Below, in pieces: positions 1-8,982 of a stretch of 64,000 bases of DNA. This DNA is from Candidatus Cloacimonetes bacterium 4572_55 (GTDB taxonomy: Bacteria > 4572-55). How positions within the stretch are numbered: position 1 is the stretch's first letter; each line of letters starts with the position of its first letter. Made by a program: the position numbers and the translations under genes. The notes beneath the pieces were generated by a model, which was not told the origin of the DNA, did not search any database, and saw nothing but the letters and a program-made list of their open reading frames with translations. The DNA lies in contig NBMB01000002.1 in NCBI GenBank assembly GCA_002084765.1, positions 1 through 64,000 on the forward strand, read 5' to 3'.

Positions 1-1
1 G

Positions 2-418
2 ATTTTTGGCGGCTCAATTGTCCACCCGGATGTGAAAGGAGTAATCCCGCTGGTTCCGGAGCCCATCATCAAACAGGATGGCACGAATAAGAATGATTGT
101 GAACGCAATGCCGCCAAACGATTTTATAAGCAGGTTCGCAGCGACCATCCGCACGCGGGCTTTATCGTGGTTGAGGATTCTCTCCACAGTAACGCGCCTC
201 ACATTAAAGACTTAACCGATTTGAGCATGCATTATATCATCGGGGCCAAAAAAGGCGATCATCGCTTTTTATTTCAACAGGTCGAGAGTGCTGATCAAGC
301 GGGTCAAGTCACGCGTCACGAGATTGAGAAAGATGGTGTAACCCATGGTTTTCGTTTCATCTTTGCGTCAATGACCGATTTGTTCAAAGCAATATTGTAC
401 GGGTTTAAAATGAATTAG
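2..418 (+). pseudogene. Transposase C-terminal fragment, 5' end outside window, 3' end decayed
   Basis: The frame is already open at base 2, so the gene starts before the window. The readable part contains blocks I associate with a DDE transposase family: a HPDVKGVIPLVPEPI block, KNDCERNAAKRF, a VVEDSLHSNAPHIKDL block with acidic residues, and IIGAKKGDHRFLF. After the HGFRF motif the expected C-terminal sequence is lost and the frame stops within 20 residues. A second fragment that looks like the N-terminal part of the same family lies at 47281-47651. I read this as a dead insertion-sequence remnant. No terminal inverted repeats could be identified. The family name is not certain. Confidence 0.65.
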
Positions 419-1043
419 GTGGTCATTAATGAAAATTCAACGTAGCGATTATGAAGAAATATCCCGACAAAAGTACTTATTATCAACAACCGACAGGCAA
501 CCGGTTTTGTCAAAAAAGACGTTCTAAAATAAATTTCCGGTTAAAAATAGGCGAATTTATGCTGAATTTGAAATCAATTTCATACCAAACACCAGATAAA
601 ATGATCAAGTGATCCATGAGTCTGCTCTAAAAACTAAAAAATCGGGTGATTTCACTAAAGTAATAGATCGTAAGTCCAACAATATCAACAAACGTTTTTC
701 GGAAATTCTCATAAAAAGACCCTTTTTAGAATGGACTCATCCATAAAAAACAAAATTAAAAAACAAAATTAAAAAATAAAAATCCAAAAATTATAGATGA
801 GCGGAAGTTGCTGCTGAAAAATCAAAAAAGCAATAAGCCTCAATCCACAGATTTTCGCAGATTTCACTTCTTAATCTGCGAAAATCTGCGTAATCTGCGG
901 ACTCTTCCGCTCCATTTTCCCCAAAGACTCAGAAATATTTTCAAAAAAAGCAGAAAAAACTTGTTCCATTTTGAGAAAGGTGTTACCATTTATCAGAGCC
1001 AAGTCACATATCACCGAGGATACAGACACTGCGGAGAACGGTT
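419..1043. other. Intergenic region between transposase remnant and rpoN
   Basis: These 625 bases are AT-rich. The stretch from about 419 to 790 holds no convincing gene; it has A-rich runs near 740-790. Bases 849-903 hold a copy of the dispersed AATCTGCG repeat arranged as a hairpin. An 81-codon frame at 808-1053 runs through that repeat and is not believed to be a gene. Confidence 0.6.
849..903 (+). repeat. Dispersed AATCTGCG repeat, hairpin-forming copy upstream of rpoN
   Basis: An exact 15-base inverted repeat (849-863 against 873-887) encloses a 9-base loop, then two more direct AATCTGCG units follow, ending in AATCTGCGGACTC. The direct units read in the direction of rpoN. It is the only copy in the window with an inverted left arm. 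Confidence 0.85.
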
Positions 1044-2501
1044 ATGGAAATGAATCTTGGGGTAAATCTTAAGTTAGAGCAAAAGATGGTCATAGGTCCG
1101 CGCATGATCCAGTCGTTGGCTCTATTACAAATGCAGCGATTGGAACTGCAGCAACTTATCCAGCAGGAGTTAGTCGAAAACCCATTATTAGAGGATGAGA
1201 TGCTTGCCGATCAAGAGGAATCTGAGGAGAAATCCGAGGATGAAAAGATCGAGTCCAACGCCGACGAGTCGGAACAAGAGGAGCAGAATTGGGATGATTA
1301 CATGCATGACGCTTATGAACCTTATGCCTATGAATTGGGCAAGGACAGCGGAGCGGACGAGACGTTCGAGCCTACGGTTCGGGTTATGGATACGTTGCAA
1401 GATACGTTGATCAGACAGCTCCACGACGAGGTGGCGGATGACCAACAATTGGAAATCGGCGAGGAAATTATCGGCGAGCTCACCGTTGATGGATATTTTC
1501 ATATAAGCGTGGAAGAGGTTGCAGAACGGATCGGGGTTCTGTCAACAGAAGTCGAAGAGGTTCTGAAGATCATACAAAGCTTTGATCCCGTAGGCGTTGG
1601 CGCGCGGGATCTGCGAGAATGCCTGCTGATCCAAATGGAGCGTCTTGATTTGCAAGATGTGCTGGCTTATGATATTATCCGAGACTGCTTTGACGAGTTG
1701 AAAAGGCGGATGATGGTTGATATTGGGAAAAAGCTAAAAATTGGGACAAAAAAGGCGGATTTAAGAGATATTCAAGATGCTTTAGGCATGATCGCCATGT
1801 TGGACCCGAAGCCTGGATTAAATGTCTCTGCAACGCCTTCTCACTATATCATCCCGGACCTCTTTGTGACTCAGGTTGGGGAGGAATTTCTTGTCTCCGT
1901 GAATGAGAGCGACCTCCCAAGGTTGCGCGTCAACCAGCAATACGCCGGTCTTCTGAGGTCAGAACCGGAAGAATCAAAAGCCCCGGTGCGTACGAATGAT
2001 AAAGCCAAAAGAGAAAGAAATTTTATAGTCGAGAAACTCGGCTCGGCAAAATGGCTGATCCGGGCAATTAATCAAAGACGACGCACAATGACCCGTGTGA
2101 TGGAATCAATTATCAAATTCCAGAAAGAATTCTTCCTAAAAGGCGTCTCCCATTTGAAACCCCTGACATTACGAGAAGTCGCTGAAGATGTCGATGTGCA
2201 TGAATCTACGGTGAGCCGAGTCACAAGCAATAAATATGTCCAAACTGACATGGGAATTTATGAGCTGAAATTTTTCTTCGACTCAAAGGTCGAGTCAATG
2301 AACGGCGGGGATAAAGCCGCGGTCACGGTGACGGAGGCGATCAAGAAAATCATTGATAACGAGGATCCACATAAGCCTTACAGTGATAATAAAATCGCCG
2401 ATATACTCAAGGACCAGAATATCAAAATTGCCCGTCGTACTGTTGCTAAGTATCGAGATAATATGAAAATTTTGTCGGCTCGATACCGTAAAAGAATCTG
2501 A
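1044..2501 (+). CDS. rpoN: RNA polymerase sigma-54 factor
   Basis: Sigma-54 directs RNA polymerase to -24/-12 promoters and needs an AAA+ activator to open DNA. The 485-residue length is normal. Residues 1-50 form the Gln/Leu-rich activator-interacting region (LKLEQKMVIGPRMIQSLALL). An acidic linker follows (about 50-90), then the core-binding region (about 95-300). The C-terminal half carries the helix-turn-helix and the RpoN box ARRTVAKYR at residues 463-471, which reads the -24 element. The ATG at 1044 has GGAG at 1033-1036. The window also holds a sigma-54 activator (41728-42699) and a good sigma-54 promoter at the pilin gene (44611-44625). The usual lptB or hpf neighbours are not seen. 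A PP2C phosphatase follows after 99 bases. Confidence 0.97.
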   Translation: MEMNLGVNLKLEQKMVIGPRMIQSLALLQMQRLELQQLIQQELVENPLLEDEMLADQEESEEKSEDEKIESNADESEQEEQNWDDYMHDAYEPYAYELGKDSGADETFEPTVRVMDTLQDTLIRQLHDEVADDQQLEIGEEIIGELTVDGYFHISVEEVAERIGVLSTEVEEVLKIIQSFDPVGVGARDLRECLLIQMERLDLQDVLAYDIIRDCFDELKRRMMVDIGKKLKIGTKKADLRDIQDALGMIAMLDPKPGLNVSATPSHYIIPDLFVTQVGEEFLVSVNESDLPRLRVNQQYAGLLRSEPEESKAPVRTNDKAKRERNFIVEKLGSAKWLIRAINQRRRTMTRVMESIIKFQKEFFLKGVSHLKPLTLREVAEDVDVHESTVSRVTSNKYVQTDMGIYELKFFFDSKVESMNGGDKAAVTVTEAIKKIIDNEDPHKPYSDNKIADILKDQNIKIARRTVAKYRDNMKILSARYRKRI

Positions 2502-2600
2502 TCATAAGATACGCCGAGCGAAATCTCGTCTCATCCCAATAACCCGATTTGTAAACGGCGAGCCACGCCATATAGTTTCAAACTTTCAGGAGAATTGAAT

Positions 2601-3689
2601 ATGCAAGTAAATATCTCGGCTTTGACTGACAAGGGTCTTGTTCGGTCGGAAAATGAAGATGCTTTTGGTTATTTCCCTGATAATTCTGTGAAAGACGTCA
2701 ACATGCTGGTCGTGTGCGACGGCATGGGGGGTCATACCGCGGGCGATGTCGCGGCTCAGACCGCAGTGACCTGTATCAAACACTTTTTTTATGAATTTCA
2801 TAAACTCCGAACGCGTCCGGATGCGCTACAGGAACAAAAGAAGCAGCTCTATCACTCCCTTTTTGTCAATTTAGAAAAAATCCCGGATCAAGCTCGTTCA
2901 TTGGTCGCCGCGATCCGATTAGCTAACCGGCAGGTTTTCCGCTTGAGCCGACTCAATCCCAAACAAGCAGGCATGGGTGCCACTATTGTCGCGGTCACAA
3001 TCTTCGATAGAAACATCTGCATTTGCCATGTGGGAGACAGCCGCGCCTACCGTATTCGAGATAATCATATTGACCTGATGACAAAAGATCATTCCCGGAT
3101 TAATGAGTTGATCTCAAGCGGACAGATCACCACTGAGGACGCGCACAACTATTCCAGAAACGAGATCACACGGGCGCTGGGTTATCAAGAAAGTATTGAG
3201 GTGGATGTTTCTATTCATGCAGTTCAAGATGGCGACATCTATTTTCTGTGTTCCGACGGTCTGGTGTCGGATCCGTTGTCCCTGAAGGAGGATGAGAAAA
3301 AGAAGGCGATTATCCTGAAAACAATGAGGGATTCGGGAAATTTGCGCCGGACTTGCATGGAACTAATCCACTACGGGAAGCACGAACTGGGCGGCGCGGA
3401 TAATATCACAGCTGGGCTGGTGCAATGCGCCGGAATTGTCCCCCCCCAACTCTCGACGATGCTGCTGGTTTTGCCAAATACGATCCCCTGGGAGCATGAA
3501 AAGGTCTCACAAGCCGAGAATGATATTCTATCAGGCACCGATTTTCTACTTGTCGATATGGAACGGCAATGGGAAGAGCAGCCTGCTGTAAAAATACCCA
3601 TACCCAGAAAACAATCTCGGGCTATGCTTCTAATTTTATTGATCATCCTACTGACTTTGCTGTGGTTATGGGGATTTGGATTGATCTAA
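2601..3689 (+). CDS. PP2C-family Ser/Thr protein phosphatase with C-terminal membrane anchor
   Basis: Metal-dependent phosphatase (Stp1/PrpC-like) that removes phosphate from Ser/Thr in proteins. The PP2C metal-binding motifs are present in order: RSENEDAFGYF near the N-terminus, VVCDGMGGH, HVGDSRAYRI, and GGADNITAGLV near residue 270. A variable linker of about 60 residues leads to a single hydrophobic helix at the extreme C-terminus (AMLLILLIILLTLLWLWGF), which suggests tail anchoring with the catalytic domain in the cytoplasm. The ATG at 2601 is preferred over TTG 2595 because AGGAG at 2588-2592 is 8 bases away. No Hanks-type kinase partner lies nearby. Confidence in the fold is high; substrates are unknown. 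Confidence 0.92.
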   Translation: MQVNISALTDKGLVRSENEDAFGYFPDNSVKDVNMLVVCDGMGGHTAGDVAAQTAVTCIKHFFYEFHKLRTRPDALQEQKKQLYHSLFVNLEKIPDQARSLVAAIRLANRQVFRLSRLNPKQAGMGATIVAVTIFDRNICICHVGDSRAYRIRDNHIDLMTKDHSRINELISSGQITTEDAHNYSRNEITRALGYQESIEVDVSIHAVQDGDIYFLCSDGLVSDPLSLKEDEKKKAIILKTMRDSGNLRRTCMELIHYGKHELGGADNITAGLVQCAGIVPPQLSTMLLVLPNTIPWEHEKVSQAENDILSGTDFLLVDMERQWEEQPAVKIPIPRKQSRAMLLILLIILLTLLWLWGFGLI

Positions 3690-3721
3690 TCGGGTCTCGC
3701 CTGATATGACCCGGAAATTAG

Positions 3722-3753
3722 AAACCCTAAGGGTCTTAAGACCCTTAGGGTTT
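3722..3753. terminator. Perfect 32-bp palindrome between convergent genes
   Basis: The 16-base half AAACCCTAAGGGTCTT is followed at once by its exact reverse complement. It lies between the stop of the PP2C gene and the stop of the minus-strand Spy-like gene. A/T tracts on both sides make it a candidate bidirectional terminator. An imperfect relative with the same outer arms sits at 11363-11396, so it may be a repeat family and not only a terminator. Confidence 0.65.
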
Positions 3754-3801
3754 AAATAAAGCGATCGTGATTACGTGATATGCGGATCGAACTCCATCCG
3801 G

Positions 3802-4311
3802 CTATTTGGAAAAACGACGTTGCGGAGATGGACCGCGTTCTGCCCGTGCATCACCGCGAATCTCTTTTAGCTTTGCCTCTTGCTCATCGGTTAAGATTCT
3901 TTTTATAGCCAGCCGATTACCGACCCTCTTTTTATGAATTTTAGCATTAAGCTCAGCAATGACATCTACTTGACGATAAATAGCATCCTCATTCGGACGA
4001 TCCTCATCCATCAGTTGACGCAAATCCATCTTAGCGACTTCCGCATCAGCTTTAAGCTGGATGATCTCTTTTTCCGCAGCGAATCGGATGGATTTCAATT
4101 CCTCTTCTTGCTGCTCGGTTATGCCGATCTCGTCTCCAAATCGCTCCAAGAATCCAAGTTCAGGTCCCTGACACTGGGAACGACCCTTACCGAAATCGCC
4201 GTGACCCGGGCGGGATTGATTCCTCTCGCCGCGAGGCGGTCCAGCCCACGAGACCAAAGAAACCGCAGAAAATGCAATCAAGATAGCGCCGACAACAACA
4301 TACTTTCTCAT
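3802..4311 (-). CDS. Spy/CpxP-like periplasmic protein with LTxxQ motifs
   Basis: Small secreted helical protein of 169 residues. The signal peptide (about 1-23, ending SWAGPP) is followed by a Gly/Arg/Pro-rich stretch, then a long helical region with two LTxxQ-type motifs: ITEQQ at 64-68 and LTDEQ at 140-144. These motifs mark the CpxP/Spy/ZraP family of periplasmic chaperones and stress or metal sensors. The first motif begins with Ile and the lone Cys (about 47) has no partner, so metal binding is not supported. An ideal AAAGGAGG site precedes the ATG. No two-component system lies beside it, so the exact role is open. Confidence 0.75.
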   Translation of the reverse strand: MRKYVVVGAILIAFSAVSLVSWAGPPRGERNQSRPGHGDFGKGRSQCQGPELGFLERFGDEIGITEQQEEELKSIRFAAEKEIIQLKADAEVAKMDLRQLMDEDRPNEDAIYRQVDVIAELNAKIHKKRVGNRLAIKRILTDEQEAKLKEIRGDARAERGPSPQRRFSK

Positions 4312-4627
4312 GTGAATACCTCCTTTTAAGGGGTGAGTTACGAATAAAAAATATCATAAATACGATCGGTTAGACACCCCCCATTTCAGTTGGTTTAACG
4401 CGGTTCACAAATTTAATGACTTTTATAAAATGACATCCAGCGACGCGGAAAAGAGACATACGCCGAAGTGATTAAATTCATAATCCTTAAGAGATATAGC
4501 TTGCAAATTTGATCGCGCCGTTATATATTTCGGGCGGAAAATCGGAGCGACACGTCGGGATTTTTTACCGACAATTGGTAACATTTTATTCGATAACCCT
4601 TAAGATTAGAAAGTTGAGAGTAAAAAA
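4312..4627. other. Divergent intergenic region, no gene seen
   Basis: This 316-base spacer separates the minus-strand Spy-like gene from the plus-strand 595-residue protein gene and must hold both promoters. It is AT-rich. An imperfect palindrome surrounds 4417-4437 (ATGAC, AT-rich centre, GACAT). I could not fix a clear -35/-10 pair. Confidence 0.4.
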
Positions 4628-6415
4628 ATGTCCGAGCATACCTTTCATATTCCTGTTATGGGGATCGGCTTCACGATAGATACGCCGGTCAGAGCCGCTC
4701 AATACGGAATCTCTTCTGTGATTTCACTTGTGGACGATATTCTTATTGAAAAGATGCGGAATTTTTATTGTGAGAAAATGAACATTTCATTCAAAACTAT
4801 TCACAAAAATGACGATGACTCTCGGGCCAAGAGAATCACCTCCTATTTGAATTTGATAAATAGGATTGTCAGCGAGAAATTTGGAGAGTTAAAAAAGTCT
4901 CCGTTTGAGAAAGGAAGCGAAATCGTCACGTATTTTGAGATGCTTCCCGAAGACTCGAAGCTAAAGCAGGCGTATCACCGGATGGTGCAAGCCAAAGATA
5001 ACGAAACGGTTCAAAATCTTCAGGATTGGTTAAAAAAGAATCTGTCTGTTGGGTCTATAGACGTCAATATTATGACCAAGCTGGATAAGGCGCAGTATAA
5101 AGGGCAGAAAAAGCTCCCGTCAAAATATAACGACGGGCATACCGCTTTACGCGGCTTTGCCTTGAGCGATCTGGAAAACTGCTCCGTGGTGTTATCCGCG
5201 GGATTAAATCCGAGATTATACACCTATATGGCGGATTTTGATGATTTCTATCCTGATGAAAACGGCTTCTTGAAGAAGAAGATCACCTTAAAAGTGAGCG
5301 ATTATCGATCGGCTTTGATACAGGGAAAGTTCTTAGCGAAAAAAGGCTTGTGGGTGTCAGAGTATCGAGTCGAATCGGGACTGAACTGCGGAGGTCACGC
5401 TTTTGCGACTCAGGGGCGTCTATTGGGGCCGATTCTGGAGAGCTTTAAGGAAAATAAAAACAAATTGATTCATTCGAATTATACTTTGTTTACCAAGGCT
5501 TTGAAGAACAAAAATAGACCTTTTCTCGATCAACCTCCGGAGATGCGGATCACTGTGCAAGGCGGTGTCGGTACAGGGAGCGAGCATGATTTCTTATTGA
5601 GCCATTATAAGGTGGATTCCGCTGGATGGGGTTCTCCTTTTCTTTTGGTTCCGGAAGTCACAAATGTCGATCCGACAACGCTTGAATTGTTGCAAAACGC
5701 CAAAAAAGACGATCTGTATTTAAGTGATATTTCACCTTTGGGCGTTCCTTTCAACAATCTAAAAGGCAACACGAAAGACGTGGCAAAACAAGAGTTAATC
5801 GAAAAAGGGAAACCGGGCAGCGCGTGTCCAAAGGGATTTGTGGCTCTAAGCAATGACATGTCGAGTAAGCCAATCTGTCTGGCGTCCCGGCTTTACCAAC
5901 GCTTGAAAATCAAAGAGTTAGAGAAAAAATGTCTGGGGAAAGAGGAGTATAAAGAGATTTTTCAAAAAGTAGTAGAAAAATCTTGTATTTGCGTAGGCTT
6001 AGGCGTCTCCGCTTTGCTGGTGAATAATCTGGATACATCGGTCGAGGGCGACGGCGTCTCGATCTGCCCGGGACCGAATCTCGCCTATTTTTCAAAGGTT
6101 TTGTCGTTAAAAGATATGGTCGACCATATCTATAACAAGATAAATGTGTTGACTGATAGCAACCGCCCAAATATGTTCATCAAAGAGCTGGATATGTACG
6201 CGGATTACCTCCAAAAAATGATCGACAAAAATCTGACTCCGATGAAAGAGAAGCAGGTTGAATATTTCAGCTCTTTCCGAAAAAATCTATTGGAAGGGAT
6301 CGATTATTATAAAAATCTCCTCTCTTATATGGCGGAAGAGTCGAAAAGTATGAAAGATCGTTTTATTGAGGATTTAAAATCTTTTGAGGAAGAACTTTCC
6401 TGTATCGAGCTATGA
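4628..6415 (+). CDS. Conserved protein of unknown function, 595 residues
   Basis: I do not recognise a named function. There is no signal peptide or obvious membrane helix, so it is probably cytoplasmic. Distinctive blocks include an N-terminal HIPVMGIGFTIDTP, the central LNCGGHAFATQGRLLGPIL (about 255-275), a Gly-rich VQGGVGTGSEHDFLLSHY (about 310-330), and LLVPEVTNVDPTTLELLQNA. Cysteines cluster late (GSACPKGF, KPICLASRLYQ, SCICVGLGVSALL, ICPGPNLAYF). The Gly-rich central blocks and the GVSALL segment recall FMN-binding TIM-barrel enzymes of the glutamate-synthase type, with possible Fe-S ligands, but this is only an impression. It stands alone; a TolC gene starts 73 bases downstream. Its length and clean blocks suggest an intact, conserved family. 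Confidence 0.6.
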   Translation: MSEHTFHIPVMGIGFTIDTPVRAAQYGISSVISLVDDILIEKMRNFYCEKMNISFKTIHKNDDDSRAKRITSYLNLINRIVSEKFGELKKSPFEKGSEIVTYFEMLPEDSKLKQAYHRMVQAKDNETVQNLQDWLKKNLSVGSIDVNIMTKLDKAQYKGQKKLPSKYNDGHTALRGFALSDLENCSVVLSAGLNPRLYTYMADFDDFYPDENGFLKKKITLKVSDYRSALIQGKFLAKKGLWVSEYRVESGLNCGGHAFATQGRLLGPILESFKENKNKLIHSNYTLFTKALKNKNRPFLDQPPEMRITVQGGVGTGSEHDFLLSHYKVDSAGWGSPFLLVPEVTNVDPTTLELLQNAKKDDLYLSDISPLGVPFNNLKGNTKDVAKQELIEKGKPGSACPKGFVALSNDMSSKPICLASRLYQRLKIKELEKKCLGKEEYKEIFQKVVEKSCICVGLGVSALLVNNLDTSVEGDGVSICPGPNLAYFSKVLSLKDMVDHIYNKINVLTDSNRPNMFIKELDMYADYLQKMIDKNLTPMKEKQVEYFSSFRKNLLEGIDYYKNLLSYMAEESKSMKDRFIEDLKSFEEELSCIEL

Positions 6416-6488
6416 TCAGACCCGACCCTGGTCGTTTCTGAGTGAAACGCGATTCATTCGGCAATGAAAACAGATAAGGAGTGATTGG

Positions 6489-7838
6489 TTGAAATTCACT
6501 ATATTTTTCATCTTTGGATTGATTTTAACGGATTTGTACGCGCCCGTGCATCTCTATGCCAAAACGATCAGCGTCAATTCTACGGATGATTGCATTGAAA
6601 TCGCTTTAGAAAATAACCAAAATATCAAGCTCTATGAGGAGCGGCTGAAGGGCGCAAAAGCGCAAATTTTAGAGGCGACCTCGACCGCTCTCCCGCATAT
6701 CTCTTTTCAGGGATTGTACACTCGCCTGGGCAATAACACCGGCTTTCCTTTGGGTCAAGATTCTACCGGCGGGGAGCCGGTTCGGATAAAAATGACGCCG
6801 GATGGCAATTGGACAGCGAAGCTAACTCTGGATCAGGTGATCTATTCTGGAGGAAAAGTGGGCGCGGCTCTTCATGGAGCCAAATATTATCGTCTGGCGG
6901 CTGATCGAGAGTTGGACGCCACCCGACAGGGCATCATCTTACAAGCTTTGAGAGCCTATTATTTGGTCTTATTGGCAAAGCAGTTGGTCCATGTGAACGA
7001 GGAGTCTTTGCAGCAAGTTGAAGCGTCGCTGGAAGATATGAAACATCGTCGAGATAAGGGCGTGGCTTCTGACTTTGACGTCTTGCGCGCTGAGGTGGAG
7101 ACCGCCAACACAAAGCCGGGATTGATTCGGGCAAATAACGATCTGACTCTCTCGTTGGCTCAGCTTAAGTTGGTGCTCGGTCTGGATCCGCTTGACGAGG
7201 TCAATATCTCAGGGGAATTGGGCTATATTCCCTTGATTATCACCCTGGAAGAGGCGATCCAATCCGCTTTGGATAATCGCCCGGAAATCGAGGGAATCGA
7301 AGCTAATATCGAAGGAATGAAAAGCATTGAAAAATTCTCTCGCAGCGGCTTAATGCCCCAAATTAATCTCCAAGCCAACTATCAATGGTCCAAGGACGAT
7401 CTGAAGTTCACAGATGAAGAGAGCGAATTCAAGTGGCGAAATAGTTGGAATATCAACGGTATCGTGAGTCTTAATCTGTTTGACGGATTGGAGACATTCG
7501 CCAAAATGAAAAAGGCGAAAGCAGACACCCGAGAGGTCGAATATCAACGAGAATTGCTGATAAACGGAATCAAACTGGAGGTGGAAAGCAGCTACGCCAA
7601 TCTTGAGAACGCAATGGAACTGATCCATGCTCAAGAGAAATCTGTGGAACAAGCCGCCGAGGGATGGGAGATCGCGCAAGTCAGTCTCCGGCAGGGGTTG
7701 ATGACCCTGTTAGAGGCGAATGACACCCGCCTGGCACTGACTCTGGCTCGGACATATCAGGCGCAAGCATACCATGATTACATGGTCGCCCGAGCCGAAT
7801 TGCGACGAGCTATGGGAACCCTTGATGACCCGCAATAA
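6489..7838 (+). CDS. TolC-family outer membrane efflux protein
   Basis: Outer-membrane channel component of a tripartite export system. The 449-residue protein has a signal peptide (about 1-24, ending LYAK) and two homologous halves of long amphipathic helices typical of OEP domains: about 30-230, and from EAIQSALDNRPEIEGIEANIEG onward. The LRQGLMTLLEANDTRLALTLART block near the C-terminus is typical of the family. The start is TTG 6489 with AAGGAG at 6476-6481. The periplasmic adaptor gene begins 72 bases downstream, and the pair probably forms one operon. No inner-membrane RND, ABC or MFS pump gene follows. Confidence 0.93.
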   Translation: MKFTIFFIFGLILTDLYAPVHLYAKTISVNSTDDCIEIALENNQNIKLYEERLKGAKAQILEATSTALPHISFQGLYTRLGNNTGFPLGQDSTGGEPVRIKMTPDGNWTAKLTLDQVIYSGGKVGAALHGAKYYRLAADRELDATRQGIILQALRAYYLVLLAKQLVHVNEESLQQVEASLEDMKHRRDKGVASDFDVLRAEVETANTKPGLIRANNDLTLSLAQLKLVLGLDPLDEVNISGELGYIPLIITLEEAIQSALDNRPEIEGIEANIEGMKSIEKFSRSGLMPQINLQANYQWSKDDLKFTDEESEFKWRNSWNINGIVSLNLFDGLETFAKMKKAKADTREVEYQRELLINGIKLEVESSYANLENAMELIHAQEKSVEQAAEGWEIAQVSLRQGLMTLLEANDTRLALTLARTYQAQAYHDYMVARAELRRAMGTLDDPQ

Positions 7839-7858
7839 ATCGTATCCACTGATCTCAT

Positions 7859-7870
7859 AATCTGCGGATT
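7859..7870 (+). repeat. Short copy of the AATCTGCG repeat between tolC-like and adaptor genes
   Basis: The sequence ATAATCTGCGGATTCTTC matches the closing half of the dispersed repeat and reads in the direction of the downstream adaptor gene. Only one full unit is present. Confidence 0.6.
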
Positions 7871-7910
7871 CTTCATATTAAAATTAATTAAAAGATATAA
7901 GGAAGAATAG

Positions 7911-8963
7911 ATGAAGCATATATTTTTATTCGGATTGCTGTTCGCGCTATCAAGTCAATGGGGATGTAGCTCGTCGGAGCAGGCAACCGCTCAGGAATTT
8001 GAGACCGAGCAGCAATTAGTAAACGTGAAAACAGAACCGGTCGAGGCGCGCGCTTTTGTCGAATATTATCAAACTATTGGCGTTATAAAGCCGAACAAAG
8101 ACGTCATGTTAAGCTGCGAGGTTTCGGGACAAATTGAAAAAGTATTATTCGAAAAAGGTGATCGGGTGAAAAAAGGCGCGATCCTTGTCCAGATCGACCG
8201 ACGTTTGTCTCAAGCGAGCTATGAAGAGGCAAAAGCTGGGTATGAACTGGCTGAAAGCAATTTCCAGCGCCTGAAAGAACTTTATGAACAAAAATCATCG
8301 ATTTCGGACTCCGAATATGACGCGGCTCGTTTTAATCGGGACATGGCAAAAGCCCGGTTGACCCAAACTGAAACCTTGTTGGAAAAATCGGAGATTCGCA
8401 GTCCGATCAATGGCATTGTGGTCAACAAGTTTATTGAGATCGGCGAAGTGGCCGGTCCTGGGTCTCCAATTGCCCAACTTATTGATATTCAATCTGTTAA
8501 GATAGAAATCGGTCTGCCGGAAAATGAAATTGGTTTTTTTCATATCGGTTCCTCGGCAACCGCTACATTGGACGGATATCCCAATGAGACATTTTCAGGC
8601 GCGATCAGCTATATAGGAAGCCAGGTGCATGTGGGTCACCGCACTTTTCCAGCGGAGATCAAGATGGAAAACCCGGATATAAAACTCAAATCGGAAATGG
8701 CGGCAAAGGTCAAATTGGTCAAAAAGGAATATGAAAGCGCAATCGTAGTTCCGAAAGACGCGGTCTTGGAGACGGAAAATGGCAAGGCGATTTTTGTTCT
8801 GATCGATGGGGATGTGTGTCAACTCAAATCCGTTACCCTCGGCGCGTTGCAAGGCAACTCAGTCATTGTGCAGAAGGGATTGAGCGTCGGAGATATTCTG
8901 ATTACGGTGGGACAGCGAGATATTGTGGATGGAGAAAAAGTCAGGGTGATGGACAGAAAATAA
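7911..8963 (+). CDS. RND-type efflux periplasmic adaptor subunit (membrane fusion protein)
   Basis: Links an inner-membrane pump to a TolC channel. Of 350 residues, the first 19 look like a lipoprotein signal ending at Cys19 (SQWGC), so it is probably lipid-anchored in the inner membrane. Next come a lipoyl-like half (DVMLSCEVSGQIEKVLFEKG), a short coiled-coil hairpin (about 95-150), the second lipoyl half (IRSPINGIVVNKFIEIGEV), a beta-barrel domain, and a membrane-proximal domain with AIVVPKDAVLETENG. This order is that of AcrA/MexA-like HlyD_D23 proteins. AAGGA precedes the ATG. The pump itself is not encoded here: the next gene runs on the other strand. Confidence 0.93.
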   Translation: MKHIFLFGLLFALSSQWGCSSSEQATAQEFETEQQLVNVKTEPVEARAFVEYYQTIGVIKPNKDVMLSCEVSGQIEKVLFEKGDRVKKGAILVQIDRRLSQASYEEAKAGYELAESNFQRLKELYEQKSSISDSEYDAARFNRDMAKARLTQTETLLEKSEIRSPINGIVVNKFIEIGEVAGPGSPIAQLIDIQSVKIEIGLPENEIGFFHIGSSATATLDGYPNETFSGAISYIGSQVHVGHRTFPAEIKMENPDIKLKSEMAAKVKLVKKEYESAIVVPKDAVLETENGKAIFVLIDGDVCQLKSVTLGALQGNSVIVQKGLSVGDILITVGQRDIVDGEKVRVMDRK

Positions 8964-8982
8964 TCGATCGATCCATTTGGAT

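Noticed and set aside
429-527. 32-codon frame after the transposase remnant
   Set aside because: Too short, no binding site and probably part of decayed DNA.
808-1053. 81-codon frame upstream of rpoN
   Set aside because: It runs through the dispersed repeat, is Asn-Leu-Arg patterned by it, and overlaps the rpoN start.
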